Below are positions 20,401 through 28,297 of a stretch of 28,297 nt of DNA, piece after piece. The DNA is taken from the IMG/VR virus record IMGVR_UViG_3300035682_000149, positions 1-28,297 of that record, one strand, 5' to 3'. Below the pieces are notes generated by a model that saw only the letters and a list, made by a program, of their open reading frames with translations, had not been told where the DNA came from and ran no database searches. Numbering within the stretch: the first letter of the stretch is position 1; each line of letters opens with the position of its first letter. Both the position numbers and the translations under genes were made by a program. The DNA is from a virus.

Positions 20401-22629
20401 ATGTCCGACGACACTAAGAAACAGCTCCAAACCCAACTCTGGAACATTGCCAACACCCTGCGCGGCAAGATGGGCGCGGATGAGTTCCGCGACTACATCC
20501 TTGGCTTCATTTTCTACAAATACCTCTCCGAACGAATGCACCTCTTCGCGGATGAGATCCTGAAGCACGACGGCATCCAGTTCGACCAGATCGACGAAAC
20601 CAAAAAACAGGGAAAGGAAATGCTCGCCGCTATTCAAGAGGAAGCCATCGTGCGCCTCGGCTATTTTCTGAAACCGTCCGAGCTGTTCCACAAAGTCGCG
20701 GAAAAAGGTGCGCGGAAGACGGACAATTTCATTCTCGGGGATCTGGGTGACATCCTGAAACACATCGAGGCCAGCACCATGGGGCATGCCAGCGAAGATG
20801 ATTTTGAGGGACTGTTCGAGGATCTTGATCTCGGCTCGTCAAAGCTCGGAAAAACCGAGAGCCAGAAGAACGAACTCATCGCCAAGGTGCTCAGCCATCT
20901 CGATAAGATCGACTTCCGCCTCGCCGATACCGAGGCCGACGTCCTGGGAGATGCTTACGAATACCTGATCGGTCAGTTCGCCAGCGGCGCGGGGAAAAAG
21001 GCGGGCGAGTTCTACACTCCGCAGGAAGTCAGCACCATTTTGGCGCGGATCGTCACCACCGGCAAAAAGCGACTCAAGAGCGTTTATGACCCCACTTGCG
21101 GATCGGCCTCACTCTTGCTGCGCGTGGCCAAGGAGGTCCGGGACGTGGGCCACTTCTACGGGCAGGAGATGAACCCCACCACCTTCAACCTCGCCCGCAT
21201 GAACATGATCCTGCACGGTGTCCATTACCAGCGCTTCAACATTAAGAACGAGGACACACTGGAGCATCCTGCTCCAGAGCACGCCGACCTGCGTTTCGAG
21301 GCAATCGTCGCCAATCCTCCATTCTCTGCTAAGTGGTCTGCTAGTGCAGTATTCGAAAGTGATGATCGCTTCAGCGCGTATGGGAAACTAGCTCCATCTG
21401 GGAAGGCCGATTTCGCCTTTGTTCAGCACATGATTCATCATCTCGATTGCTCGGGAACCATGGCTGTAGTTTTGCCGCATGGTGTATTGTCAAGACCTGG
21501 AGCTGAATCTCAAATTCGCCGCTATCTTGTTGGAGACCTGAATTACTTGGATGCCGTCATTGGGCTTCCTGAAAATATCTTCTGGGGCACCGAGATTCCA
21601 GTTTGTATTCTAGTCTTCAAAAAGAATCGATCTAAGAAAGAAAAAGTTTTCTTTATTGATGCGAGTCGAGAGTTCGTTCGTGCCACAAATCAGAACCGCC
21701 TTCGAGAAGAAGATGTTGAGCGCATAGTTCGTCTCTATCGGAAACGTAAAAACATTCCGCATCATTGTCGAGCGGTTTCATTAAAAGAAATTTCAGATAA
21801 TGATTTTAATCTTAAGATACCTTTTTATGTGGAGCAGCCAGATCAAGGGGCCGCTTGGTCGCTACCCGCGCTTTCTAAAAAGCTACGGGAATTAGATGCT
21901 CAAATATCTGCAGCAGACAGAAAAATAGGGAAGTTCTGTAAAATGCTGAAAATTCCACCACCGAAAGGTCAGAATCTCTTTTTTATGCTGAAGTATCGCG
22001 AGGAAATAACTCGAATGTTGTTTAGTCGTGAAATATCCTTTACTACAAAAGGTGGTAATGATTTCCCTGACTGGAAAGAAGCGCCTTTGGAAGAATTGGT
22101 TTCAAAGGTGAAAAGTCGGAATATTTCGTTAGAGCACACACTGGTTCTTACAAATTCGGCAACTCGTGGCATCATTGGTCAGAGAGACTACTTTTCAAAA
22201 GACATCGCCAACAAAAACAACATTGGTGGTTACTACATCGTCCAAACGAACGATTTCGTGTATAATCCCCGCATCTCGGCGTCTGCGCCTGTTGGTCCAA
22301 TTAAACGAAACCATTTGGAAACTGGAATCATGTCGCCTCTCTACCGTGTTTTCCGCTTCAAAGCAGGGTGCTTGGACTACTTTGAAGCATTTTTTGAATC
22401 TACTTTTTGGCATTCCCACATGAAGAATGTGGCGAACTACGGCGCACGTCACGACCGCATGAACATCGGGACAGATGACTTTTACGCGTTGCCGATTCCT
22501 CTGCCAAGTGCTGCCGAGCAAGCCTTAATTGCTCGATTTATTTTGGCTATTACTGACAAGATTTCGCTTTTGAGATTCAACGATGAGGAAAATGAGTCGG
22601 CGGAATCAGAGGACACAGCATTAGTATGA
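20401..22629 (+). CDS. hsdM: Type I restriction-modification HsdM fused to a single-TRD half HsdS
   Basis: The 742-residue product starts MSDDTKKQLQTQLWNIAN, an HsdM N-terminus. AGKKAGEFYTPQEV lies near 200 and SAM motif I, DPTCGSASLL, near 230. Catalytic motif NPPF is at 305 to 308, which gives N6-adenine methylation in this family. From about residue 500 the protein continues into an HsdS-like part: ITRMLFSREISF near 540, then NDFPDW near 552 and a target-recognition domain ending PIPLPSAAEQALIARF, the conserved HsdS helix motif. Only one TRD is present and no separate hsdS gene exists nearby. Two fused subunits could therefore pair to give a symmetric recognition site. The DNA is AT-richer from about 21310 onward. 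The stop overlaps hsdR by ATGA. Confidence 0.88.
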   Translation: MSDDTKKQLQTQLWNIANTLRGKMGADEFRDYILGFIFYKYLSERMHLFADEILKHDGIQFDQIDETKKQGKEMLAAIQEEAIVRLGYFLKPSELFHKVAEKGARKTDNFILGDLGDILKHIEASTMGHASEDDFEGLFEDLDLGSSKLGKTESQKNELIAKVLSHLDKIDFRLADTEADVLGDAYEYLIGQFASGAGKKAGEFYTPQEVSTILARIVTTGKKRLKSVYDPTCGSASLLLRVAKEVRDVGHFYGQEMNPTTFNLARMNMILHGVHYQRFNIKNEDTLEHPAPEHADLRFEAIVANPPFSAKWSASAVFESDDRFSAYGKLAPSGKADFAFVQHMIHHLDCSGTMAVVLPHGVLSRPGAESQIRRYLVGDLNYLDAVIGLPENIFWGTEIPVCILVFKKNRSKKEKVFFIDASREFVRATNQNRLREEDVERIVRLYRKRKNIPHHCRAVSLKEISDNDFNLKIPFYVEQPDQGAAWSLPALSKKLRELDAQISAADRKIGKFCKMLKIPPPKGQNLFFMLKYREEITRMLFSREISFTTKGGNDFPDWKEAPLEELVSKVKSRNISLEHTLVLTNSATRGIIGQRDYFSKDIANKNNIGGYYIVQTNDFVYNPRISASAPVGPIKRNHLETGIMSPLYRVFRFKAGCLDYFEAFFESTFWHSHMKNVANYGARHDRMNIGTDDFYALPIPLPSAAEQALIARFILAITDKISLLRFNDEENESAESEDTALV

Positions 22630-25505
22630 GCGCATCAAAATCTAACATACTCCAGACAATCCAGCCGGAACTTGTGCTGGAGAACGAACTAGTTGCCCAA
22701 CTTGTCGGCTGTGGTTACACGCAGGTGGCAGTAGCAGACGAGGCAACAATGTTGACAAATCTGAAGACGCAACTGGAGGTTTTTAACAGCATAACACTGA
22801 CGGATGAAGAGTTCTCCAAGGTGTTGAACCATTTGACCAAGAGCTCCGGGGTCTTTGAAAAAGCAAAGATCCTGCGTGATCGGATGAAGCTGACGAAGGA
22901 AGACGGTCAGACGGTTTACTTGGAGTTCTTCGACTCAGTAGATCCGCTGCGGAACCGCTATCAGGTGACGCATCAGGTGGCCATCGAGGGCAGCTACAAG
23001 AACCGCTACGACGTCACAATCCTTGTGAACGGCCTACCACTGGTGCAGATCGAGCTAAAGCGGCGCGGGTTGGAGATGAAGGAGGCATTCAACCAGATTC
23101 AACGATACCAGAAGCACAGCTACTGGAGCGCAAAGGGACTTTTTCACTTCGTTCAGATTTTCGTGATCTCCAACGGAGTGAATACGAAGTATTACGCGAA
23201 CGCACGGCGGCAGTCCTTCAAGCAGACCTTTTTCTGGGCTAGCGAGGACAACAAAACCATACGGGAGCTGCCCGCCTTTACCACAGCCTTCCTGAATCGG
23301 AAGCATTTGGGAGAGATGATCGGCAAATACACGGTTCTGAATGAGACGGAAAAAATTCTGATGGTGATGCGGCCGTATCAGTATTACGCCGTTGTTGAGA
23401 TGGTGGAACGCGTAATCCATCCGCCGGAAACCGACCCGAACGGCTACGTCTGGCATACAACGGGATCAGGGAAGACTTTGACCTCCTTCAAAGCAGCGCA
23501 GATCATTACCGGCCTGCCAGGCGTGCATAAGGTAGTCTTCTGCGTGGATAGAAAAGATCTGGATTACCACACGATCAAGGAGTTCAACAGCTTCAGCAAG
23601 GGCAGTGTGGACAGCACCAACAACACTAAGAAACTCGTCAAACAGTTCACCGATGACACGAAGCTTATCGTGACTACGCTGCAAAAGCTGAACACCGCCA
23701 TCAGCAAGCCGCAGTATTTGAAGCAGATGGAGAAGCTGCGGAACGAGCGGATCATTTTTATCTTTGACGAGTGCCATCGCAGCCAGTTCGGTGACACCCA
23801 CAAGCGTATCACGGAGTTTTTCCGCAATCACCAAATGTTCGGCTTCACCGGCACACCGATTTTCGCCGACAATGCGGCGAGCAAGGACGGGAAGAAACAC
23901 ACAACCAAGGATCTCTTTCACAAGAAACTTCACAGCTACGTGATCACGGATGCGATCAAGGACGAGAATGTTCTTAAATTCGCTGTGGAGTATGTGGGCC
24001 GCTACAAGCGCAAGCCCGGCACGGCCACTGAGGTGGACATCGAGGTGGAGGGGATCGACACCAAGGAGCTAATGGAATCTCCGGACCGGCTTGAGAAAAT
24101 CACCGATTACATCATCAAGCACCACGCTGTGAAGACCCGGAACAAGGAATTCACAGCAATGATGTGTGTTAGTTCGGTCGATGTGCTGATCAAATACTAC
24201 GAGCTGTTTGCCAAGCGCAAAGCGGATGGCATGCACAATCTAAAGGTGGCTACAATCTTCAGTTACACCAGCAATGAAGAGGACAAGGACGCCGACGGCA
24301 TCCTCGACGAAGGCGGTGAAATCATCGGCGGCGAGGGCGGCAACCCGCACACGCGTGAGAAGCTCGATGGCTTTATCCGCGACTATAACGCGATGTTCGG
24401 CACGAACTACTCTACCAAGGATACTCAAAGCTTCTACAATTACTACCAAGACATCGCCAAAAAGGTGAAAGAGCGGAAGGTGGACATTCTGCTCGTGGTA
24501 AACATGTTTCTGACTGGCTTTGACAGCAAGATGCTGAATACGCTCTACGTGGACAAGACGCTGCGATACCACGGACTGGTGCAGGCTTATTCTCGGACGA
24601 ATCGAATTCTTAACGAGGTGAAGAGTCAGGGGAATATCGTGGTATTCCGCAACCTCAAGGCTCACACGGATGAAGCCATCGCTCTGTTTGCCAACGTCCA
24701 TGCGAAAGAGGAAATTTTCGTGCCTCCATATGAACAATATGTGAAGGACTTCAACGATGTAGTGACAGCGCTACTCGCTCTAACGCCAAACCCAGGAAGC
24801 GTAAAGAACCTGAAGGACGAGGAGGAAGAGGGGAAGTTCGTCCAAATGTTCCGAAATCTCATGCGGCTGAAGAACATTTTGGAATCGTTCTCTGAGTTTG
24901 ACGCGAATGATCTGACGATGACAGCCCAGCGGTTCGAAGATTTCAAGAGCGCCTATCTTGATCTCTATGAGAAAGTGAAATCTGAGCGCCAGAAGGAAAA
25001 AGCATCCATTTTGGAAGACGTGGATTTCGAGCTGGAATTGATCCACCGCGACATCATCAACGTCCAATACATTCTCACGCTGCTCGCTAAACTCTACGAT
25101 GCGGAAGAATCAGAGCGCCAACAGATCCGCAAGCAGATTCTCGACGGTGTATCAGGTGACATCACGTTGCGCAGTAAGAGCGAGCTGATTCAGAAGTTCA
25201 TCGACAGCAACCTGCCAAAACTTAATTCATCTGCAGAGATTCCCGACAGCTTCGAGGATTTCTGGGAGAAAGAACGGGCGGCGGCATTTGACCGGCTGTG
25301 CAAAGAGGAACAACTCGATGCCGACAAGCTCAAGAAGGTGATCGACCGCTACGTTTACACCGGACAAGAGCCACTGCCCGACCCGGACATCGTGGACCTG
25401 ATCCAGAAGTCGCTGGGCATCCTCGAACGCGGCCCGACGAGAAAACGCGTGCTGGAGAAGGTAGTGGATTACGTGGCGACATACATCCATGGAGTAGCGG
25501 CGTAA
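22626..25505 (+). CDS. hsdR: Type I restriction enzyme HsdR
   Basis: The 959-residue translocase-nuclease has a PD-(D/E)XK domain with D129, E143 and K145 (RYDVTILVNGLPLVQIELK), followed by an SF2 motor. Walker A is TTGSGKT near residue 280. DECH is at 381 to 384, FTGTP lies near 405 and VQAYSRTNRI forms motif VI. A long helical C-terminal part interacts with HsdM in known systems. The full length is normal for HsdR and no frameshift is seen, so the restriction enzyme looks intact. It starts within the hsdM stop codon (ATGA). Together with the HsdM-S fusion it forms a compact two-gene type I system. Confidence 0.93.
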   Translation: MSASKSNILQTIQPELVLENELVAQLVGCGYTQVAVADEATMLTNLKTQLEVFNSITLTDEEFSKVLNHLTKSSGVFEKAKILRDRMKLTKEDGQTVYLEFFDSVDPLRNRYQVTHQVAIEGSYKNRYDVTILVNGLPLVQIELKRRGLEMKEAFNQIQRYQKHSYWSAKGLFHFVQIFVISNGVNTKYYANARRQSFKQTFFWASEDNKTIRELPAFTTAFLNRKHLGEMIGKYTVLNETEKILMVMRPYQYYAVVEMVERVIHPPETDPNGYVWHTTGSGKTLTSFKAAQIITGLPGVHKVVFCVDRKDLDYHTIKEFNSFSKGSVDSTNNTKKLVKQFTDDTKLIVTTLQKLNTAISKPQYLKQMEKLRNERIIFIFDECHRSQFGDTHKRITEFFRNHQMFGFTGTPIFADNAASKDGKKHTTKDLFHKKLHSYVITDAIKDENVLKFAVEYVGRYKRKPGTATEVDIEVEGIDTKELMESPDRLEKITDYIIKHHAVKTRNKEFTAMMCVSSVDVLIKYYELFAKRKADGMHNLKVATIFSYTSNEEDKDADGILDEGGEIIGGEGGNPHTREKLDGFIRDYNAMFGTNYSTKDTQSFYNYYQDIAKKVKERKVDILLVVNMFLTGFDSKMLNTLYVDKTLRYHGLVQAYSRTNRILNEVKSQGNIVVFRNLKAHTDEAIALFANVHAKEEIFVPPYEQYVKDFNDVVTALLALTPNPGSVKNLKDEEEEGKFVQMFRNLMRLKNILESFSEFDANDLTMTAQRFEDFKSAYLDLYEKVKSERQKEKASILEDVDFELELIHRDIINVQYILTLLAKLYDAEESERQQIRKQILDGVSGDITLRSKSELIQKFIDSNLPKLNSSAEIPDSFEDFWEKERAAAFDRLCKEEQLDADKLKKVIDRYVYTGQEPLPDPDIVDLIQKSLGILERGPTRKRVLEKVVDYVATYIHGVAA

Positions 25506-25534
25506 CTCCACATTACAATGGCACTCATCCGCAC

Positions 25535-26443
25535 CTAGCGACCGTCGGTGAGCACTTCGCTCAACCTCGTTTCCACCCCACGGGCAATTCCAGAGCGATC
25601 CAGACTCCGGGCGTTTGCAATCAGCACCAGCATGCGTGGCTTCAATGTGTCGATTGTCTTGTGCTTGAATCTCTTCGGTTCGAAATCCACAGCGGCCATT
25701 TGCGGTAGCACTGCGGCGGCGTGACCGGCTTGGACCACTCTTGCCAGATCAGTGAAGGATGAAACCCGAGCCAGCACCCGCGGCCGAAGTTTCTCCTTGT
25801 TGAGCCACTCTTGCCAGAGTGTGGAAAACTGCCCGCCTGGCAGTAGATCCGCCACGAATGCCTTGCGGATCACGTCCTGCACCGTCACAGATCCTTTCCA
25901 GAAATCACTCACCGCGAACAGCGCGTAGCCGACCAATCCCAAACGCCACCGCTTAGTTTCCTTGCTTAGGGCATCTTCACGAACGATGCCGAAATCGAGC
26001 CGACCATCCGCCACGGAACGAACCACGTCCAGAGTCCGCAGTTGCTCCAGTTCGACCATGGCATTGCCGAGTGCCTTGCTGATGTCGCCTAGGCGCGGCA
26101 CCAAGAGCCAGTCAATAATGCTACCCTGTGAGCCAAAGCGGACGCTCACACTGCGGCCGGCCATTGTTTCGCGAAAGTCATCGAGTTCCCGGAAATGCCG
26201 ACGGATCACCAGAGCGAGGCGGAGACCCTCATCGGTAATCTCGATTTGGCGGCCCACGCGGCGGGTCAATGCCACGCCGAAGAAGCTTTCTAGCTCTTTG
26301 ATTTGCCGCGAGAACTGCGACTGCTTCGTCTGATCACCTCGGGCGGCCTTAGTTAGATTTCCCGCCTCTACCACCCGCAGGAAGGTGCGCAGGCGATCCA
26401 GCGAGAGACCGGAAACATCGAAAATACGGTCAAACTCTTTCAT
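25535..26443 (-). CDS. LysR-family transcriptional regulator
   Basis: The 302-residue protein begins MKEFDRIFDVSGLSLDRLRTF. The HTH is VVEAGNLTKAARGDQTKQSQ with FSRQIKELESFFGVAL next to it, the SQFSRQIKELE variety that I recall from Verrucomicrobiota and Planctomycetota. RRVGRQIEITDEG ends the DNA-binding domain. The remainder is a substrate-binding-like domain (GSQGSIIDWLLVPRLG, DGRLDFGIVRED, GHAAAVLPQMA). It converges on hsdR (29-bp gap without a terminator) and diverges from the phosphoesterase gene, so it may regulate that gene. The ligand is unknown. LysR genes on phage-type elements are uncommon. Confidence 0.9.
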   Translation of the reverse strand: MKEFDRIFDVSGLSLDRLRTFLRVVEAGNLTKAARGDQTKQSQFSRQIKELESFFGVALTRRVGRQIEITDEGLRLALVIRRHFRELDDFRETMAGRSVSVRFGSQGSIIDWLLVPRLGDISKALGNAMVELEQLRTLDVVRSVADGRLDFGIVREDALSKETKRWRLGLVGYALFAVSDFWKGSVTVQDVIRKAFVADLLPGGQFSTLWQEWLNKEKLRPRVLARVSSFTDLARVVQAGHAAAVLPQMAAVDFEPKRFKHKTIDTLKPRMLVLIANARSLDRSGIARGVETRLSEVLTDGR

Positions 26444-26508
26444 GACTTTGCAGTCAGGTTACCTAAGAACAACCCTCTTACAAGAACCAATGTTTTCAGC
26501 CATGTTCC
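26444..26508. promoter_or_regulatory. Divergent promoter region with LysR-box-like repeat
   Basis: GGTT at 26457 to 26460 and AACC at 26471 to 26474 form an inverted repeat with a 10-base centre, and a T-N11-A pattern is present. The 65-bp gap between the LysR gene and the phosphoesterase gene is long enough for both promoters. The match is weak. Confidence 0.3.
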
Positions 26509-27474
26509 ATGCGTATGAATGACCCAACACACTACGACATCATTGCCGACATCCACGGACGCTATGACAAGCTCAGCTCCTTAATGGAGCGCTTGGGCTA
26601 CACTGCTACCGGCGATGGCTTCATCCCTCCTGACGGCCACAAGGCGCTGTTCCTCGGTGACCTGATCGACACCAAGCCCGGCCACCCGTTCCCGGGCGGT
26701 GTCCGCGCCACGCTGAGAGCCGTGAAAGCTATGTGCGACCGTGGCGACGCGCTCTGCTTGATGGGAAACCACGAGTGGAACGCAATCCTGTTCCACACCA
26801 GGGGGCCGAATGGGTGGCTGAAAGAGCATGGAGACCGAAACAAACGCACTCATCAGGGCACGTTGGAGGATTTCCCGGACCATTCCGATCCCGCCAGCGA
26901 ATGGCGCACGATCTGGCTGCCATGGCTGAAAACTCTGCCGATCTCACTCGACTTTGACGGCTTCCGGGCGGTCCACGCCTGCTGGCATACGGAGTTGTTG
27001 GAAATCCTAGAGGGCAAGAGCCCGGGCGACGACGGCTTCCTTCTAGCTTGCACCGACAAGAGCACGCCCGACTACAAAGCCATCGAAGCGGTGCTCAAGG
27101 GCATCGAAGTGCCTTTGCCCCCTGGCCATTCCTTCACTGACCACACGGGAACCGAGCGTTTCCAGTTCCGCTCCCGCTGGTGGGAAGCTCCGTCCGCTGA
27201 GATTACTTGCAGCGAGCTTGTGTTTCCTGCCAGTGAACAGATCAAACCGGTTCCAGTGACTCCTGCGGCAAGGGCAATGTTCAGCCCATACCCGCCCGAC
27301 GAGCGCCCCGTATTCTTCGGCCACTACTTCAAGCCCGCCGATTCCCCGGCCCATCCTGAGCGCCACAATGTCGCATGTCTTGACTACTCAGCGGCCACCG
27401 GCGGCCCGCTCGTCGCCTATCGCTGGAAAGGCGAAGCCAGCATCAACCCCGAACACTACGTCTTTCACTCATGA
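26509..27474 (+). CDS. Metallophosphoesterase, calcineurin-like (PrpE/ApaH-like)
   Basis: The 321-residue protein has the metal-binding signature of calcineurin-like phosphatases: DIHG (D14, H16) in IIADIHGRYDKL, GDLID (G50 and D51) and GNHE (N87, H88), then VHACWH near 155 and FFGHYF near 270. GDLIDTKPG replaces the usual GDxxDRG. Relatives hydrolyse phosphoproteins or diadenosine tetraphosphate, but the substrate is not visible. It is divergent from the LysR gene and overlaps the next gene by 4 bp. The second Met (26515) is an alternative start. This may be a host-signal or nucleotide-signal hydrolase carried as cargo. Confidence 0.85.
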   Translation: MRMNDPTHYDIIADIHGRYDKLSSLMERLGYTATGDGFIPPDGHKALFLGDLIDTKPGHPFPGGVRATLRAVKAMCDRGDALCLMGNHEWNAILFHTRGPNGWLKEHGDRNKRTHQGTLEDFPDHSDPASEWRTIWLPWLKTLPISLDFDGFRAVHACWHTELLEILEGKSPGDDGFLLACTDKSTPDYKAIEAVLKGIEVPLPPGHSFTDHTGTERFQFRSRWWEAPSAEITCSELVFPASEQIKPVPVTPAARAMFSPYPPDERPVFFGHYFKPADSPAHPERHNVACLDYSAATGGPLVAYRWKGEASINPEHYVFHS

Positions 27475-27893
27475 AAACCGATCCACAAACTATCCTCCGT
27501 TTCCTCACCGAAGCCCGCAACTGCGCCATGCAGATGATGCAAAACGGCTCCTACATTCTCAACGAACTGCCTCCACTGAGAATGACGGACGCCCTGCGCA
27601 AGAAAATTGAAGCGCTCTGCATCAGCCTGATCGACAGCAAACATGACCTGATTCATGAAATATTTGAAATCGACGAACTTGTAACCTCTACGCCGGAATC
27701 ACCTGCCATCACAGAAGGGATAGAGCGTATGCGACAATGGATCTTCATGGCTACCATGAGCTTTCACGATTGCGTCAAAGACGTTCAGCGGGCTGTGGAG
27801 CTTGGTGAAGCTGATGGCCTGCTTTCCCTCCTGCTCACGGAATCCGCAGTCAACATCCTGAACATGGTTCCATCCGCTCCAGAAGGCGAATAG
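27471..27893 (+). CDS. Small helical hypothetical protein (140 aa)
   Basis: Starts at ATGA overlapping the phosphoesterase stop, so translation is coupled. It is almost entirely helical (RFLTEARNCAMQMMQNGSYI, LRKKIEALCISLIDSKHD, VKDVQRAVELGEADG). I know no family. It might be an accessory of the phosphoesterase. Confidence 0.7.
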   Translation: MKTDPQTILRFLTEARNCAMQMMQNGSYILNELPPLRMTDALRKKIEALCISLIDSKHDLIHEIFEIDELVTSTPESPAITEGIERMRQWIFMATMSFHDCVKDVQRAVELGEADGLLSLLLTESAVNILNMVPSAPEGE

Positions 27894-27991
27894 GAAAGAG
27901 ACGGCTAAACGTCGGACGAAAAGACCTTGATCCGACTCGCCGATCTGGCAGAGGTGTGACGGATGGACCAGAACCTGACCAGTCACGCCGA

Positions 27992-28008
27992 CTCCCGAAC
28001 TCCGGGAG
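27992..28008. terminator. Short hairpin downstream of the last gene
   Basis: CTCCCG at 27992 to 27997 pairs with CGGGAG at 28003 to 28008 over a 5-base loop. It lies about 100 bp after the stop and no T tract follows, so termination is uncertain. Confidence 0.25.
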
Positions 28009-28016
28009 ATGCCCTG

Positions 28017-28058
28017 ATTCTGTCGGGTTCAAATCCAGACAAAAATCCGCGACAGAAT
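28017..28058. repeat. 9-bp perfect inverted repeat
   Basis: ATTCTGTCG at 28017 to 28025 is the exact reverse complement of CGACAGAAT at 28050 to 28058, with a 24-base centre that contains a T-arm-like GGTTCAAATCC. It resembles an integrase arm or core site, but this is only a structural hint. Confidence 0.35.
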
Positions 28059-28194
28059 TTCTCGAAATTCCACACGGATTCCACACAAACGGCCCGTAAG
28101 ATGCGCGAAGTAGCGCAAGGACGGGGGAAACAACGAGCGCAAATATCCCTATGAAATCAAGGAATCACGCACAACCTACTCAGCGTCAGCAAGA

Positions 28195-28282
28195 TGGCGG
28201 AGGGGGTGGGATTCGAACCCACGGAACCTTTCGGCTCTCCAGTTTTCAAGACTGGCGCAATCGACCACTCTACCACCCCTCC
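28195..28282 (-). tRNA. tRNA-Ser (anticodon UGA)
   Basis: On the minus strand the acceptor GGAGGGG pairs with the matching CCCCTCC strand. The anticodon arm CCAGT-CTTGAAA-ACTGG gives anticodon UGA. A long variable arm (class II) and the T arm GTGGG-TTCGAAT-CCCAC follow, then discriminator G and an encoded CCA at 28195 to 28197. The 3' end faces the element, as expected for an insertion site. Confidence 0.95.
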
Positions 28283-28297
28283 GTTGGGAAAACTCAG

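Larger units (their letters stand above)
27894..28194. other. Gene-free interval before tRNA-Ser; probable element boundary
   Basis: About 300 bp without a credible gene. It holds two inverted repeats (annotated separately) and a T-arm-like GGGTTCAAATCC at 28025 to 28036. The next object is the 3' end of tRNA-Ser, where integrases commonly insert. No att repeat could be recognised from this end alone. Confidence 0.4.

Noticed and set aside
1-28297. CRISPR array or insertion sequence
   Set aside because: I saw no regularly spaced repeat-spacer series and no transposase-type gene or terminal inverted repeats.

Overview
The window reads as an integrated bacterial mobile element, most likely a temperate phage or phage-like integrative element. 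It is GC-rich, and its right end abuts a tRNA-Ser(UGA) gene. The host looks Gram-negative: there is a lipoprotein with a classical lipobox and a LysR regulator of a type I recall mostly from Verrucomicrobiota and Planctomycetota. Many non-coupled genes start behind A/C-rich leaders without a Shine-Dalgarno. I suspect Verrucomicrobiota, at low confidence. No integrase, capsid, portal, terminase large subunit or tail gene is visible, so this is one arm of a larger element.

Positions 16758 to 8143 (minus strand) hold a tightly packed replication and recombination operon. In order of transcription it carries a Sak4-like RecA-fold ATPase, a Cas4/RecB-like nuclease with an iron-sulfur cysteine set, a small gene, a DUF669-like protein, a small gene, an SF2 helicase starting at TTG, a RepB-like primase fused to a RepA-like helicase ATPase, several HTH or hypothetical genes, and a tRNA-like gene embedded between two ORFs. 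Many junctions are 4-bp ATGA overlaps. Positions 4521 to 1 (minus strand) continue with ATP-dependent DNA ligase, a DUF2786 protein, a run of small phage-type proteins, an RFC-like AAA+ ATPase, and a ParB-domain protein that leaves the window and is probably a ParB-methyltransferase fusion.

Positions 4522 to 8140 form a mixed-strand cargo islet between these blocks. It holds an amidoligase-family gene with two small partners (plus strand), a predicted secreted lipoprotein with an HNH nuclease motif, a PD-(D/E)XK-like endonuclease and small unknowns. Positions 16759 to 17036 are a divergent control region with a cluster of GTGTGAAA operator sites. It faces an XRE-type repressor overlapped by an ImmA/IrrE metallopeptidase, the layout of a peptidase-controlled lysogeny switch.

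Positions 17037 to 25505 (plus strand) continue from the switch into two long unrecognised genes (18130 to 20374) and then an unusual two-gene type I restriction-modification system. In that system HsdM is fused to a single-TRD half HsdS, followed by a full-length HsdR, with no separate hsdS. Base composition becomes AT-richer from about the NPPF motif of HsdM through the TRD, which suggests a swapped specificity segment. Positions 25535 to 27893 hold a LysR regulator divergent from a metallophosphoesterase and an overlapping small helical protein. About 300 bp without genes then lead to the 3' end of tRNA-Ser.

The most interesting candidates for undescribed biology are the unknown pair at 18130 to 20374, the HsdM-half-S fusion, a duplicated leader carrying a conserved nine-codon mini-ORF upstream of two different genes, and the operon-embedded tRNA-like element.
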